Both the position numbers and the translations under genes were made by a program. 64,000 nt of DNA, from NCBI GenBank assembly GCA_002099365.1, contig MSED01000005.1, positions 2,108,001-2,172,000 of the forward strand, in the 5' to 3' direction. Numbering within the stretch: the first letter of the stretch is position 1; every line of letters starts with the position of its first letter. Shown piece after piece: positions 22,187-32,188 of the stretch. Source of the stretch: Phialophora verrucosa. Its lineage: Eukaryota > Ascomycota > Eurotiomycetes > Chaetothyriales > Herpotrichiellaceae. The notes beneath the pieces were generated by a model. The model was given only the letters and a program-made list of their open reading frames with translations. It was not told the origin of the DNA and did no database searches.

Positions 22187-23083
22187 ATGCATTCTACCTC
22201 GCTTCTCGTTGCTGCTTTCGCCGCCGTCGCCGCCGCGACTCCCCTGGGAACTGGCAGCGGCTCTTACGGCGCCAGCTCCTCCTCCAACCCGCCTTACCCA
22301 ACCACGACCTACGGCGGCGCCAGCGGCGAGACCTGGACCAGCAGCGCCAGCCAAGCCTGGACGACCAGCTACGGGTCGGCCGCCGTGTCGACGGGCCTGC
22401 TCGGCAACCCGAACGCGACGCCCAACCCCAAGCCGTCGGCGGGCACGATCGCCAAGCTGCTGACCGAAGACACGCGCGTGGACCGGTTCACCGAGATCCA
22501 GGCCGAGGTGGCCGCGGGCAACTTCAACCTCAAGTTCGACTTCAACCCGACGGCCAACCCGCCCAACCCGAACGCGCTCCCGCTCGGCGGCCAGGTCGAC
22601 CTGGCTAACCGCAAGAACTTCCCGCTCCTGACCGGCCTGGGCATCTCGGCCGCCGGCATCTTCTTCGAGCCCTGCGGCCTGAACACGCCGCACATCCACC
22701 CGGACGCGACCGAGTTCTTCACCGTCGTCACCGACAGCAACATCACCACGGGCTTCGTGCTCGAGAACGGCTTCACCACCGAGCAGCGCACCGACCTCAC
22801 CCTCTTCCAGGGCACCGCCTTCCCCATGGGCAGCATCCACTGGCAACAGAACTTGGACTGCAAGCCGGCCGTCGCCATCGCCGGCCTCAACTCCGAGGAC
22901 CCCGGCGCCAGCTCCATCGCCCAGAACTTCCTCATCAACACCAGCGGTGACATCGTCGACGCCGCCCTCGGCTTCCCCAAGCAGATCGATCAGAACAACT
23001 TCGCAGACTTCAAGAAGAACATCCCCGTTTCGCTGGCCCGTGGCGTCGAGGAGTGCCTCATCCGCTGCAACCTCAAGTACTAA
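22187..23083 (+). CDS. secreted germin/spherulin-like cupin
   Basis: Single exon, 298 residues. Signal peptide MHSTSLLVAAFAAVAAATPL, then a Ser/Gly/Thr/Tyr-rich linker (about residues 20-75), then one cupin_1 domain. Metal-binding motif 1 is HIHPDATEF (His, His, Glu). Motif 2 is FPMGSIHWQQN, with the second-motif His. CGLN, LDCKP and EECLIRCNL supply cysteines for disulfides. Spherulin-1A-like and germin-like fungal proteins are extracellular Mn-binding cupins; some are oxalate oxidases or decarboxylases, others stress or spore proteins. The enzyme activity here is not predictable. Third positions are almost all C or G, unlike most neighbours, which fits high expression. Confidence 0.88.
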   Translation: MHSTSLLVAAFAAVAAATPLGTGSGSYGASSSSNPPYPTTTYGGASGETWTSSASQAWTTSYGSAAVSTGLLGNPNATPNPKPSAGTIAKLLTEDTRVDRFTEIQAEVAAGNFNLKFDFNPTANPPNPNALPLGGQVDLANRKNFPLLTGLGISAAGIFFEPCGLNTPHIHPDATEFFTVVTDSNITTGFVLENGFTTEQRTDLTLFQGTAFPMGSIHWQQNLDCKPAVAIAGLNSEDPGASSIAQNFLINTSGDIVDAALGFPKQIDQNNFADFKKNIPVSLARGVEECLIRCNLKY

Positions 23084-23456
23084 GCGGCCGGGTTTGCATC
23101 ATCTGACGGGTTGATGGGACTTTTTTTTGTACAACGGGAAAACGAGCGCGAAATCTGGGACATGGGGGACATGGGACGGAAAAAGGGTGGTTGTGGTGGT
23201 TTACTGGGTAATCATCAACTTCGGGGGGGATTCATCACATATAGCATAGCGGCGGACGTTTCTATTTCTCGGCGAAATCTTTAGCAGCGAGCATTGTCAA
23301 TAGCATGGCACGTAGATAGCATTACAAACACCTTTTTGGAATGGTACACTCCTTCGCCTCCAACCAGAACAGACCTGTTCGAATGATTCCTACGATAAAT
23401 ACCTGTTCGCCTTCCTGCTCCTGCACTTGCCCCAGGAGGTTCCAGCAGTGCATGCC
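23084..23456. other. convergent 3' intergenic
   Basis: Between the ends of the cupin gene and the regulator-like gene. It holds a T8 run near 23122 and G-rich tracts (GGGTGGTTGTGGTGG, CGGGGGGG). No gene. Confidence 0.4.
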
Positions 23457-24520
23457 TCACAACTGACCAGAGTTGATGATATTCATCGTCGACCTCGCCA
23501 TACAGGCTCGGAACCACAGGTGCCGTGCCGGTGGAGTGACGACGAAATCGCACCACAAGTACTTCCTCATAGTCGGATGGAAAATGTTCCAAGAAAGGCC
23601 GCGCGGGTCCCGGGCCAGAAGACCCACAAAGTAGGTTTCGTACTTGGTGTTGTCTGCCGCAATGGCACCCATCATGGCGAGCCACAAGAGGAGGTCCGCA
23701 GGCAGGCCTGTCTCTGGCGCTCCTGTGCCGTACTGCTCCAGAGCATCGCGGAGTCGTCTGGCGAGACGGGGACGGGCATGGGTCGAGGGAGGCAGTGGCC
23801 AGATGTTGAGGTCAGAGTAGATCAGCAGGGCGATCCGGCAGGCTTGATAAATGTAGTCGTTGTTACAGCCGGGCCCCTCCGGGGGGATCGGAGCAAGGCT
23901 GAGTAACCGATACTGCACGTATCTGCGGTATTCCACGATGTCGACGAACAACGGTGGGTGGTTCTCATGGCGTTGGAAGTGGTCTAGGGCTGCGGTGAGC
24001 TCGCACGCCGCCAGAACAGCTGTAAACATCTCGAGGCTTATGCCAACTATACCGGCCTGTTCGAAGCCAGTGCCCAAAGTGGTGTTGAACTCCAAGGCGC
24101 GGTGATCAAGCACATGCTTGCCCGAGGATACAAGTGATTCTGTGTCCCCAACAAACGGCAATCGCGGTTGGGTGCCTTTGATGGAGGCTTGGACAGAATC
24201 TGAGTCGAATGAATCGACACGGACCCCTCCGAAGGCTGTTTTTAGACCCAATCCTGAATTATTGTCGGGGTCGCTATCACTGCTGCCACCAGTCGAACGG
24301 CTAGAGCTGGTGGTTATTATACTCGGCGACTTGGTGGCACTGCCAAGCGGCACTGGACTGGGCTGACAGGCGCGTTCTTCTTCCGATATGATATTCGTGC
24401 AGCATGCGTGCGGATTTTTGTCACCTCCAGCTCGCGTTCTTTGGCCGTTTTGGGTTCATTGTTGACGAGCAGGAATTTGAACTTTGGACGTGAGCATCTC
24501 CGGGCGTCAGTGACAGCCAT
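23457..24520 (-). CDS. fungal transcription-factor-like protein, frame break near residue 60
   Basis: The start ATG at 24520 leads into RRCSRPKFKFLLVNNEPKTA and then a basic stretch (IRTHAARISYRKK). This head is common to a large group of fungal regulator-like proteins that lack a Zn2Cys6 cluster. The remainder, from PVPLGSATKSP to NIINSGQL, lies in a different frame and resembles their C-terminal fungal-specific domain. It includes LALAACELTAAL-like helices, VDIVEYRRYVQYRLLSL and IYQACRIALLIYSDLNIWPL. The two frames overlap at 24317-24353. Only a minimal 38-base intron (GTCAGC...CCAAG, 24335-24372 or close) without a clear branch site restores phase. Otherwise it is a one-base slip, and the gene may be broken. 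Function: putative regulator, by family only. Confidence 0.55.
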
Positions 24521-25504
24521 GCTAGAAAACGGTGGCTGAACTCGACGGCGCCTTATGCGGGTCCGGAATGGCCTGTCTTTAAGCCAAGCATGTGCTAAGC
24601 ATTCCGTAGTGTACTGGACAGCGGCGGTTAACAATGGGCGCAATACCTTTCTGCTTGATGGTGAGTTCACGTGCAAGTCGGACATAGAAGTCCATAGTAA
24701 GGCTAGTCTGCAAATGGATCAGGCAGTCAGGTGGCAGTGCATCATGTTTGTTTCAGGTCGGTAAGGCCAAGTACGAGCTCGGCAGGATGGCGCTGAGACG
24801 TGTTGCTAGAGACACAGTAAGTACAAGGTTCAAGTGGCTTCTCACGTACCTTTACTTACCTGGATCAACGCGACGCTGCGGGCTCATGTCTCGCACAGAA
24901 AGCCATTGTAGACTTCCGTGACCAAATGCCATCTGACGCTTCCAGAGCGTGCAGGCTGGAGTATTACATGTGATGCAGGAAGAGATCAGTTCGACAGTCG
25001 CCCGAGCTCGCATGTTATTTCCACATGGCGGCTGCCGAAGCCGCAGGCGAAGCTGTGGCGCTTGCCTAAGCTACAAATGCCGCATGCGGAAAGTGCGCCT
25101 ACACTGGAACTGGAAGGAGCATCCCTCGTAGCGCCCAGGTAGCCAGGCGCCATGCCCGAAAATGACGTGCCGGTGTCGACTAAAGACTGACACGACAACG
25201 GCTTTGGCTAGTTATTTGAGATACCGAGTACTGATATTGGCATTCTCGGCTGAGAGTCGAAATTGATATTGGAATTGGAATCATCTGTTCTGGAGAGGGC
25301 TGTGCGTGGGAAACTGGCTTGCGAAGGCCACCGAACAAACGTATATAGAGGCCGATGTGGGTGTGGGTGCGAGCGTAGACTCGACTGTATTGCTGTGTAG
25401 GGATCAAACATCGCTCGACACACGATAGAGTACATAGAGCAGATCAGAACAGAATCGCACATCAGCTCGCCTTTACAACAACACAAACAGCAAACACAGG
25501 CACC
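24521..25504. other. intergenic between divergent genes, about 1 kb
   Basis: Promoters of the regulator-like gene and the MAPEG gene. It ends with a CA/AC-rich leader (ACAACAACACAAACAGCAAACACAGG region) before ATG 25505. No other feature. Confidence 0.45.
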
Positions 25505-26126
25505 ATGTCAGCCCCAGGTAAGCAGAGGTCTGCACTTCTTATTGATTGCATCTGGTCTGACTTTGGAGTGTCGAGTAGTGGGAATCACGATACCCAAAAT
25601 CCTCCCCGTGACTGGCACCTTTCTACCAGGTGAGTTTGAGATTTCCTCTCAATGCCGACCAGGACTCTGTCTACTGTGCGATAGCTAACAACCGGCCCAA
25701 GCATTCGCCGCTTACTATTTTCTGCTCAACCTGCGCGTCAGCCTTTCTCGCGTCGCGACCGACACAATGATCGGCACCGACACTTCAAAGAAAGCATCAT
25801 CTTCGGATTCGAAGCCCAAGAGCAGCAGCCAGTCGGGTGAGCAGGCTTTGATCGTGAATGCGAGATGCCACGGGAATTTCGTCGAGAATGTCCCCCTCGC
25901 CCTCTTGGTTGCTTCTATCGTCGAGATGAACGGTGGAGACGGACAGGTCTTGACAGGGTCGCTGGCGGCACTGCTCTTCTTCCGCATCGCCCATGTCGAG
26001 TTCGGCTTGAAAGCCGAGCGGTCCCTGGGTTGGGGAAGATCAGTGGGCTACTTTGGCACCTTGCTCTGGGTGCTTGGCATGAGCACGTATGCGGCGTGGT
26101 TGGCGAGGAGTTACTGGAGCTTGTAG
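25505..26126 (+). CDS. MAPEG-family membrane protein
   Basis: Three exons: 25505-25517 (13 bases), 25579-25629 and 25702-26126. Introns have GTAAGC and GTGAGT donors and phase closes to 162 residues. MAPEG proteins are small four-helix membrane enzymes of eicosanoid and glutathione metabolism (established). Visible features are a first hydrophobic segment (FLPAFAAYYFLLNLRVSLSRVAT), a polar loop rich in Ser/Lys, the conserved NFVENVPLALLVASIVEMNGG (the N..E..P signature) and FFRIAHVEFGL. A last segment GYFGTLLWVLGMSTYAAWLA follows. The substrate is unknown; glutathione transferase/peroxidase-like activity is possible. Confidence 0.88.
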
Positions 26127-26352
26127 AGGAGCGTCTAGGTCGTGCGGTGGTTGGCGGTTTGTACATTAATGTCTCGAGTAGCGACTGGCGAGGTTGAATG
26201 CGGCTCGGAAACCAAGGAAGGCGCAACTCTCTGAGCCTGCGATCCCCAAGCAAATGATCCGATTTTCAACTTGAGCTGAGTTTCTCTCTCCCTCTCGGTC
26301 TCCAGCATCATCGAGCCGCGCACATTCATTTGAGCTGCATCACTTTCGTTTC

Positions 26353-27922
26353 ATGGCGTACCCACAATACACCGCCGCTCCCGGACGGACTCTATCCAAT
26401 CCCGACATATCAGTAGCATCATTCCAGACCATCTTCGGCGCAATCGCCACTCCGCCGCCTCCTCTTCACCGGCCGAAACCCCGGCGAGAAGCGGAGCGGG
26501 AGGCGGCATCCCACCCATTCCTTTGCACGGTTTGCTGGACGGAACAGAAGAACTCGCAACCGCATACCTTTGGGCTGGAGGGCCGCGTTGTTTGTGCCGA
26601 GTGTTGGAAATGGATATACAGCGTCAGTATCTGCTGGCGATGCGGAGAGGTGGTCTTCCGCAAAACAGATGCAGTAAACTTCGGATGGTGCTAGTGGCAT
26701 TGGAGTTGCTTTTCATGTCTCATCTGCGCGGTAAGAAGGACATCTTGGTATAGGTGTGTGTCCCGGAGGTAGGCTGACAACTGCAAAGTCTCCCTTGCAG
26801 CCACCGCCCTATTTTACCGACGATGGGGAGCCACACAAGCAAGGCATGGTTGTTCAAGAACCGCCGGTCTGTTCTCGTTGCGCCAATGAGCCAGAATCGG
26901 TGGCAAAACTCGAGCAACACGTCCGGAGACCCAGCAAGAATTCAGGTGGCGCAAGGACTCCCAAAGGATTGTTAGACGGAACTTCCGAGAGGGTGTCACT
27001 GACAGATCCTCTAAATCCAAGCGCCAACAAGATCGGAAGGTCGCACCATGGGCCGAAAATGCCTCCTGCGTGGATGACATTGCTGCCTTCAAATCGGTCT
27101 TCGATACCAGGTCCGGCCGAAATGGCAGCTCCTCTAACCAAGATGGCTCCTTCAGCCAGGCAAGGTAAAGCCCCTTCGACGCCCTATGTTACGCCACCGC
27201 AGTCGCCCAAAACCAAACTCAGAGACAATCCCATGAGAACTCCACCACCACTATCTCTCAACGACATAGCGGCCTATACACCGCAGCCCTCGCCAGATTC
27301 AATCACGAGGCACCACATTCACACAATCGAGGAGGCTCCAGCGGCCTCATCAGACCAGGAAGGGCTAGGGATCACAGCTTCGAGACAGTCGAGCGCCTCC
27401 CAGCCTCAAAACTCGTCGACCCGGGCGTCCAGTGGCTCGAAAGCATCCCAACCAGGCACTATCAATCGGATACGGAGGAGCTTTTCCATTTCCAGAGGAA
27501 TCAACAATTTGAGAAGGTCTTCCACCAGCAAACCAATCGCAGCTCCTCCGGGCTCGTGCGGTTTGCTGGAGTCCCGCACAGCAGAGCCTGCGCATGACAT
27601 TCTGCCTGGGAAGACTGCTTTTCTCAAAGAGCTCTCAGATTTCTTCGCTCCACGAGAAAAGAGGGCAAAGGTGATACTGCCGAGTCGAGTCGGTGGTGGG
27701 CTCAGTAGCGCTGATATCAATAAGAGTGCAGCAAGCACGCCTGGTAAAGGTGGGTTGGACATTATTTGTGGGAGGTGCGGAGTGGACATGTCGGATTGGT
27801 GGGTAAGGAGGGAGTCGAATGTCCACAGCCAAGATGATCACGGAGGGCATGGCCATCGAATTTGTGAGTCCTGCAAAGTCGCCGAGACAATGCCTGGGAC
27901 GATGCCAGGTGGTTGGGATTAG
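26353..27922 (+). CDS. LIM-like zinc-binding protein interrupted by an in-frame TAG
   Basis: Exons 26353-26730 and 26801-27922 join in phase through a 70-base intron (GTAAGA...CTGAC...TTGCAG). Residues 58-125 have paired cysteines in LIM/treble-clef spacing: CTVC, CAEC, CWRC, then C113, followed by WHWSC, FSC and LIC. Codon 114, between GWC and WHWSC, is TAG (26692-26694), where Trp (TGG) is most likely expected. Downstream is a long Ser/Pro-rich region, a basic patch (NRIRRSFSISRGINNLRRSS), and a C-terminal CGRCGVDMSDWW...CESCK zinc pair. The sequence past the TAG keeps family cysteines, a normal intron and an open frame of 1.1 kb. The damage is thus either recent or real read-through, or a base error. 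Confidence 0.65.
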
Positions 27923-28102
27923 CCGCATTTGACAAGTTATCGACCCATGTCGTTCTGGCAATACCACGGAATATCCTGAAACATGGCCAAATTTGTCATC
28001 GCGGCAATACAAGTATCCGTACATCGCTTTCGCGGGTCGAGCTGACGAGAGCTACGTATATACATGGCGTTTGTTTCCAAATCCTCCTTCTTGACCACCG
28101 GG

Positions 28103-30035
28103 TCATATCGTAAGCCGATCCTTATGAGTCAGCCACCAATCCCCAGATTCTGGCAAATATGCCGGCTGCTGCTCGAAGCGCTTGATTTCGCTGCGAAGTC
28201 TTCGCAGCCCGATCCACGTCTGTCGATGTTGATAATTCCGCATTTTATGCCCTGTTGTCAGGATAGTCGCGTCTCCATGCTTTCTGACTTCCCAGAACAT
28301 GGTGTCGACGTTTACGAAGGACGGGATTGCGGCGATGGAAAGCAGTTGCAGAGAGGGGCATTCGTTGCGCAAATGCTCGAAGATCCTCACTGCTTGGTAG
28401 TCAGCGACCGGAGGGCGATGGGACAGCCTCCGACTGTCGCGGGGAGAGCCTCTGGCGACGAAAGGGGGAAATAGGCGGAGGAATTTGAGGCGGCGAAACT
28501 TGGAGATTGCGTTGAGAAAAGCGTATTGTCCGACATCGACGTCCACGCCCGGGATCGCGACCGACTGCCATAGGTTCTCGATGTAGCCGACGTCGAGTTC
28601 CAAGTGCTCGAGGTCCGGGCATAATTGGGCAGCGAGCAGGATGTCCCTGTGGCATCGTTGGCTCTCCACGCTATGCACTGAAAACAGGATGTCCTCGCAA
28701 TGTAGACGGAGGGAACGGAGGCTTCTCCCTACTAGGTGGGGAATGGCGATGTGATTGCATATTCCGTCGATTGCTAGCTCTTGGAGGTGCGGAACCTTGT
28801 CGTATTCGATTCTCAGAAGGTGGGAATCGGGGGGATCGTCGAATATCCTGATAGGAGGCGCCTCGTACGGACAAGCCGGGTGAAACTTCCGCTGCCGTTC
28901 CGCGCGTAGATGCAAAGCACTCAGCTTGGGGAGGTGGTGAAGCATCCAATGCATGGCGTCACCCATGGGCAAGCCGTGTCGCCAGTCAATGGAAAGTCTC
29001 TGGAGCTTGGTCCATGGAAGTAGCGACATATCGAGGTCACATAGCGAGTGGTGGAGAGTCCCGCCTGCATGATCGATGACGATCCCCAACTCGGTGCACG
29101 CAAGTTGCTTTTTGAATCGGGGTCTCGCAGAGACATCTTCGGCATCCTCTCCAGGAGCAGCTCTGGCACTCAACAGCCAGGTCACATGTAGGTTAAGCGC
29201 CGTGGCCTCTGAGATGATGTCGAAGGCCCCCTGGGTAGGAAAAGAGTAGGTGACCATGGGTGCAACAAACGCTCCCAGCCCAAGGCGATGGCGATGAGCA
29301 GTCGAACAGATCTCAGTGGTGACTTGCAGCAGATCGGGCCGGGGCGATGATGTGCAGAGAGGGTCAAGGATGATTTCGTACTGTCGATCCTCGGGAAGCA
29401 TCTCAAGCATCCGCTTTGCGCATTCAGGGGAACAATCCAATCTAAATCAAGGTTAGCAGTAAACCGAGACAAGATGATACGGAGCGGGGAGACATGGCCC
29501 CTCGAGCAGTTCGAGGGCCGCGCGTATTTGCAGAGGCATACCTAATGCGACGGAGTCGATGCATAAGTGGCAGACTGTCGCGTAACAGCCGCAGGTCGAA
29601 GGACCTGTGCCCGCGGCGTATGTCTTCCACAACTCGAGAATTGAGCGGCAATAGATCAGACCGCATTCCTGACGGTCGCCTAGTTCGAAGACGGGGCATC
29701 ATCGTATCTTCCTGAACTTCCACTGGTCGCAGCACGTGCAAAGTGTGGGCGTATTCGACGAGGCCTGGACTTGCAGCAAGGCGACGGAGCAGTCCATGCT
29801 CGCCATGGCACGGTTGATCACGGACAACGTGCGAGATGGTGCCGAAAAGGTATGGCAACGTCGACTTTCTGAAATGCTTTGATACGAGTGCGAAGGCAAA
29901 TAGTGAGTCAGGTTGGCGGTAGCTACCCTCGTAGAGAAGCCCTGCAATAATGTCGAGGACTTCCGACGGAAGTTCAGCGTGAGTCGCGTGCTCGCTATTT
30001 GATAGCGGCAGCTTCATCGTTTTGAGGGCCAGCAT
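28103..30035 (-). CDS. F-box-type fungal protein
   Basis: Exons 29542-30035 and 28103-29441, joined in phase by a 100-base intron (GTATGC...GCTAAC...TTTAG), give 610 residues. The N-terminal part has ELPSEVLDIIAGLLYEG then LVSKHFRKSTLPYLFGTI, a fungal F-box-like helix pair. The rest has repeated Leu-rich helices and strands (LQRLSIDW, LSALHLRAE, LQELAIDG, LRSLRLHCEDI, LEHLELDVGY, LKFLRLFPP), i.e. LRR-like repeats. F-box proteins link substrates to SCF ubiquitin ligases (established); the target is unknown. It is convergent with the LIM-like gene, 180 bases apart. Confidence 0.75.
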
Positions 30036-30209
30036 GGTCGATACTGCATCGACTCATTCAAAGGGCCATCAGTAAGCTGGACTAGACGATCTTCGTACCT
30101 CGTGTTCATGGGAAAGGAGCAAGGATGACCATGTTGGTGTGGGCTGAATGGGCGTTGAAGTCACCATGTCTGAATCTGCGCCACCGAGGGAGGGGTTCCT
30201 CTCGGATCA

Positions 30210-31364
30210 TCATTTCTCCGAAGGCACCTTCGCTGCACCGCCCATCTTCAGGAGGTCGAGGGAGATCCAGAGGGGAACGTGGTCGCTGTGCCCTCGTTCC
30301 TGAGCGGAATCACAGATGTCGGTACCTGTGACGGCATCCATGTCTTCGATCAAAGTTCGACTCACGACAATGAGGTCCACCCGGTCACAACTTTCACCCC
30401 AGGGCCTCCCCCAGGGATGGTAGGTGAACTTCTTGGTATCTCCATGGAGATGTCTGAATATGTCAATGCCGCGCATGCCCTTTTCGTCAGTGAAGAACTT
30501 GGAATTGAAATCTGCACGGTTCTTGACGTGTTGGAGAGGCGACGTTCGCAGATTGGGATAACCATCGATTCTAGCCCGGGCGATGTTCATGTCGCCCATT
30601 AGAACGACCTGACACCCATTCCTCTCCAGGCGAAGGGTTTCACCCAACATGTGCTGATGAAAACGTAGCTTATGATCATGTCGCGTACCAGTAACTGTGC
30701 CCGTAGCAGGATCTCGATATGGATTCGAGGTCCCATTGACCCAGTACCCGTTTATTATGACAAGGCCTGTCTCGTGTTCGTGGATTAGCACCCGTCCCTC
30801 AAGGTCCCAGTCAGGCTTCCTGGTGACACGAATACCGAAGACAAAGTCGTCCCGGATTAAGGAGGCGACCCCGTGGACTTTGCCCCCGAACCCAGTGGCA
30901 TTGTACTTGTCTCTTGGTAAAGAGAAGTGAACACTATAAGTCGGCTCCTCAGGGGCATTGCCCTGGTTGGCGGCAAGCTGTAGCTGTCTCTGAGTGGCAT
31001 TGTCTTTTGCGCTGATTTTGACTTCTTGCAAGCACAGCAACTGCGGCCACTGATGTCGTTTGAGAAAGGTCCTCAGCGGAGACAGGGAGCCAGCATCAAA
31101 AGAGAGACGTTTCTGAAGCAGTGGCCCGATGCCATTGACATTCCAGCTGAAAAGTCGGACCTGGCCTGACCGTGTGTCCGCCACGTGTTCCAACTCTGTC
31201 CTACGTGAAAGCTTTCTCCTCAAGGCAGGAGGGGAAATCGATTGGTCTGTCCTACTCAGAGATCTCTTCGACATGGGGGACGTTATGCGGAGTTCGGCGA
31301 CGCTTCTTATCCAGCTCGTGTCATGGCACTTGGGCGATGAGATTGGTATAGCGTTTGATCTCAT
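30210..31364 (-). CDS. ExoIII/AP-endonuclease-like nuclease (EEP superfamily)
   Basis: Single exon. Family motifs are in order: VRLFSWNVNGIGPLLQKR, LLCLQEVKI (metal-binding Glu), VIINGYWVNGTS, VVLMGDMNIA (the GDxN pair), RVDLIVVSRTL and GHSDHVPLWI (catalytic Asp-His). All expected catalytic residues are present. The class cuts at abasic sites or has 3'-repair exonuclease activity (established for Exo III). This copy could act in DNA repair, though some fungal members are uncharacterised. The ATG at 31364 gives 384 residues. The ATG at 31274 (MSKRSLSRTDQ) removes a tail without homology and may be the true start. Confidence 0.85.
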   Translation of the reverse strand: MRSNAIPISSPKCHDTSWIRSVAELRITSPMSKRSLSRTDQSISPPALRRKLSRRTELEHVADTRSGQVRLFSWNVNGIGPLLQKRLSFDAGSLSPLRTFLKRHQWPQLLCLQEVKISAKDNATQRQLQLAANQGNAPEEPTYSVHFSLPRDKYNATGFGGKVHGVASLIRDDFVFGIRVTRKPDWDLEGRVLIHEHETGLVIINGYWVNGTSNPYRDPATGTVTGTRHDHKLRFHQHMLGETLRLERNGCQVVLMGDMNIARARIDGYPNLRTSPLQHVKNRADFNSKFFTDEKGMRGIDIFRHLHGDTKKFTYHPWGRPWGESCDRVDLIVVSRTLIEDMDAVTGTDICDSAQERGHSDHVPLWISLDLLKMGGAAKVPSEK

Positions 31365-32188
31365 GGGGAGGCAAGGCTGCTGAGCATTAAACAGGAAGGC
31401 GAGGTCCAGTAGGAGGAAGGCAGTTTCAAACCCGATAGGTGGAACGGTAGGCGTTCCTCAAAGGATTTTAGGCGTCTGTTTGGGCGTCCTTGAGCGCGGA
31501 CCGAGCCGCAAAGGGGGAGCCTTTCACCTGCGCTCTACCGACTTGAGTGGCTGCCTGCGGTGCTTCGGGCTTCAGTCCACCAGTCACCGTCGCTTTGGGC
31601 AACTCCAGAGGCGGCATCACCAAATCTTGAGCTCTGGGGGTCGATGGCCAAGGGCGATACGGGTCTCAGGAGTCTGTAATAGGCAGTTGAGCTGCCACCG
31701 GCACTGCTCCGAGTCGCCTGTTCCTTCATTTTAGCCTCTCCACCTAGTAGGATCGGCGCACCTTGGTGGAGGTGATAGACACGGTTGGAGGTAAATAGGA
31801 GATGAGGCGCGCCTCAATCACGAGTACCGCAAGACCATCGGTTCTCCCGTACCTCCTGCTGCCAACACCTCGTCGCTGACAGTCGTTCCTTCAGGCGCAC
31901 AGCTTAGTCTGGACATACGAATACAGCGCGTTCTTGTTCCTGACGTGAGCTTTCGAAGACAAAAGGTTGGTTGCGAGGGTTGAAAACAACAAGCGTCCGT
32001 CGCTATCACCAACGACCACCGCAGCTTCGCACGAACGGACTTGAGCACTGGGTAGATGCCGTATCAGTCGACCGCCCCAATCCGTCCAAAGCTGATTTGA
32101 AGTGAGCTCCCTCCCATATCAAGCCTGATCCTGCGACTAACCGACTCCCCAGTTTGCGACGCAAAGCCTCTCGACCGCCTTATCAGCC
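31365..32188. other. intergenic, about 0.8 kb, between divergent genes
   Basis: Promoter region of the nuclease and of the FluG-type gene. Nothing else recognised. Confidence 0.4.

Noticed and set aside
22040..22846. 268-codon open frame on the minus strand
   Set aside because: It is antisense to the well-supported cupin gene; its length follows from the extreme third-position GC bias.
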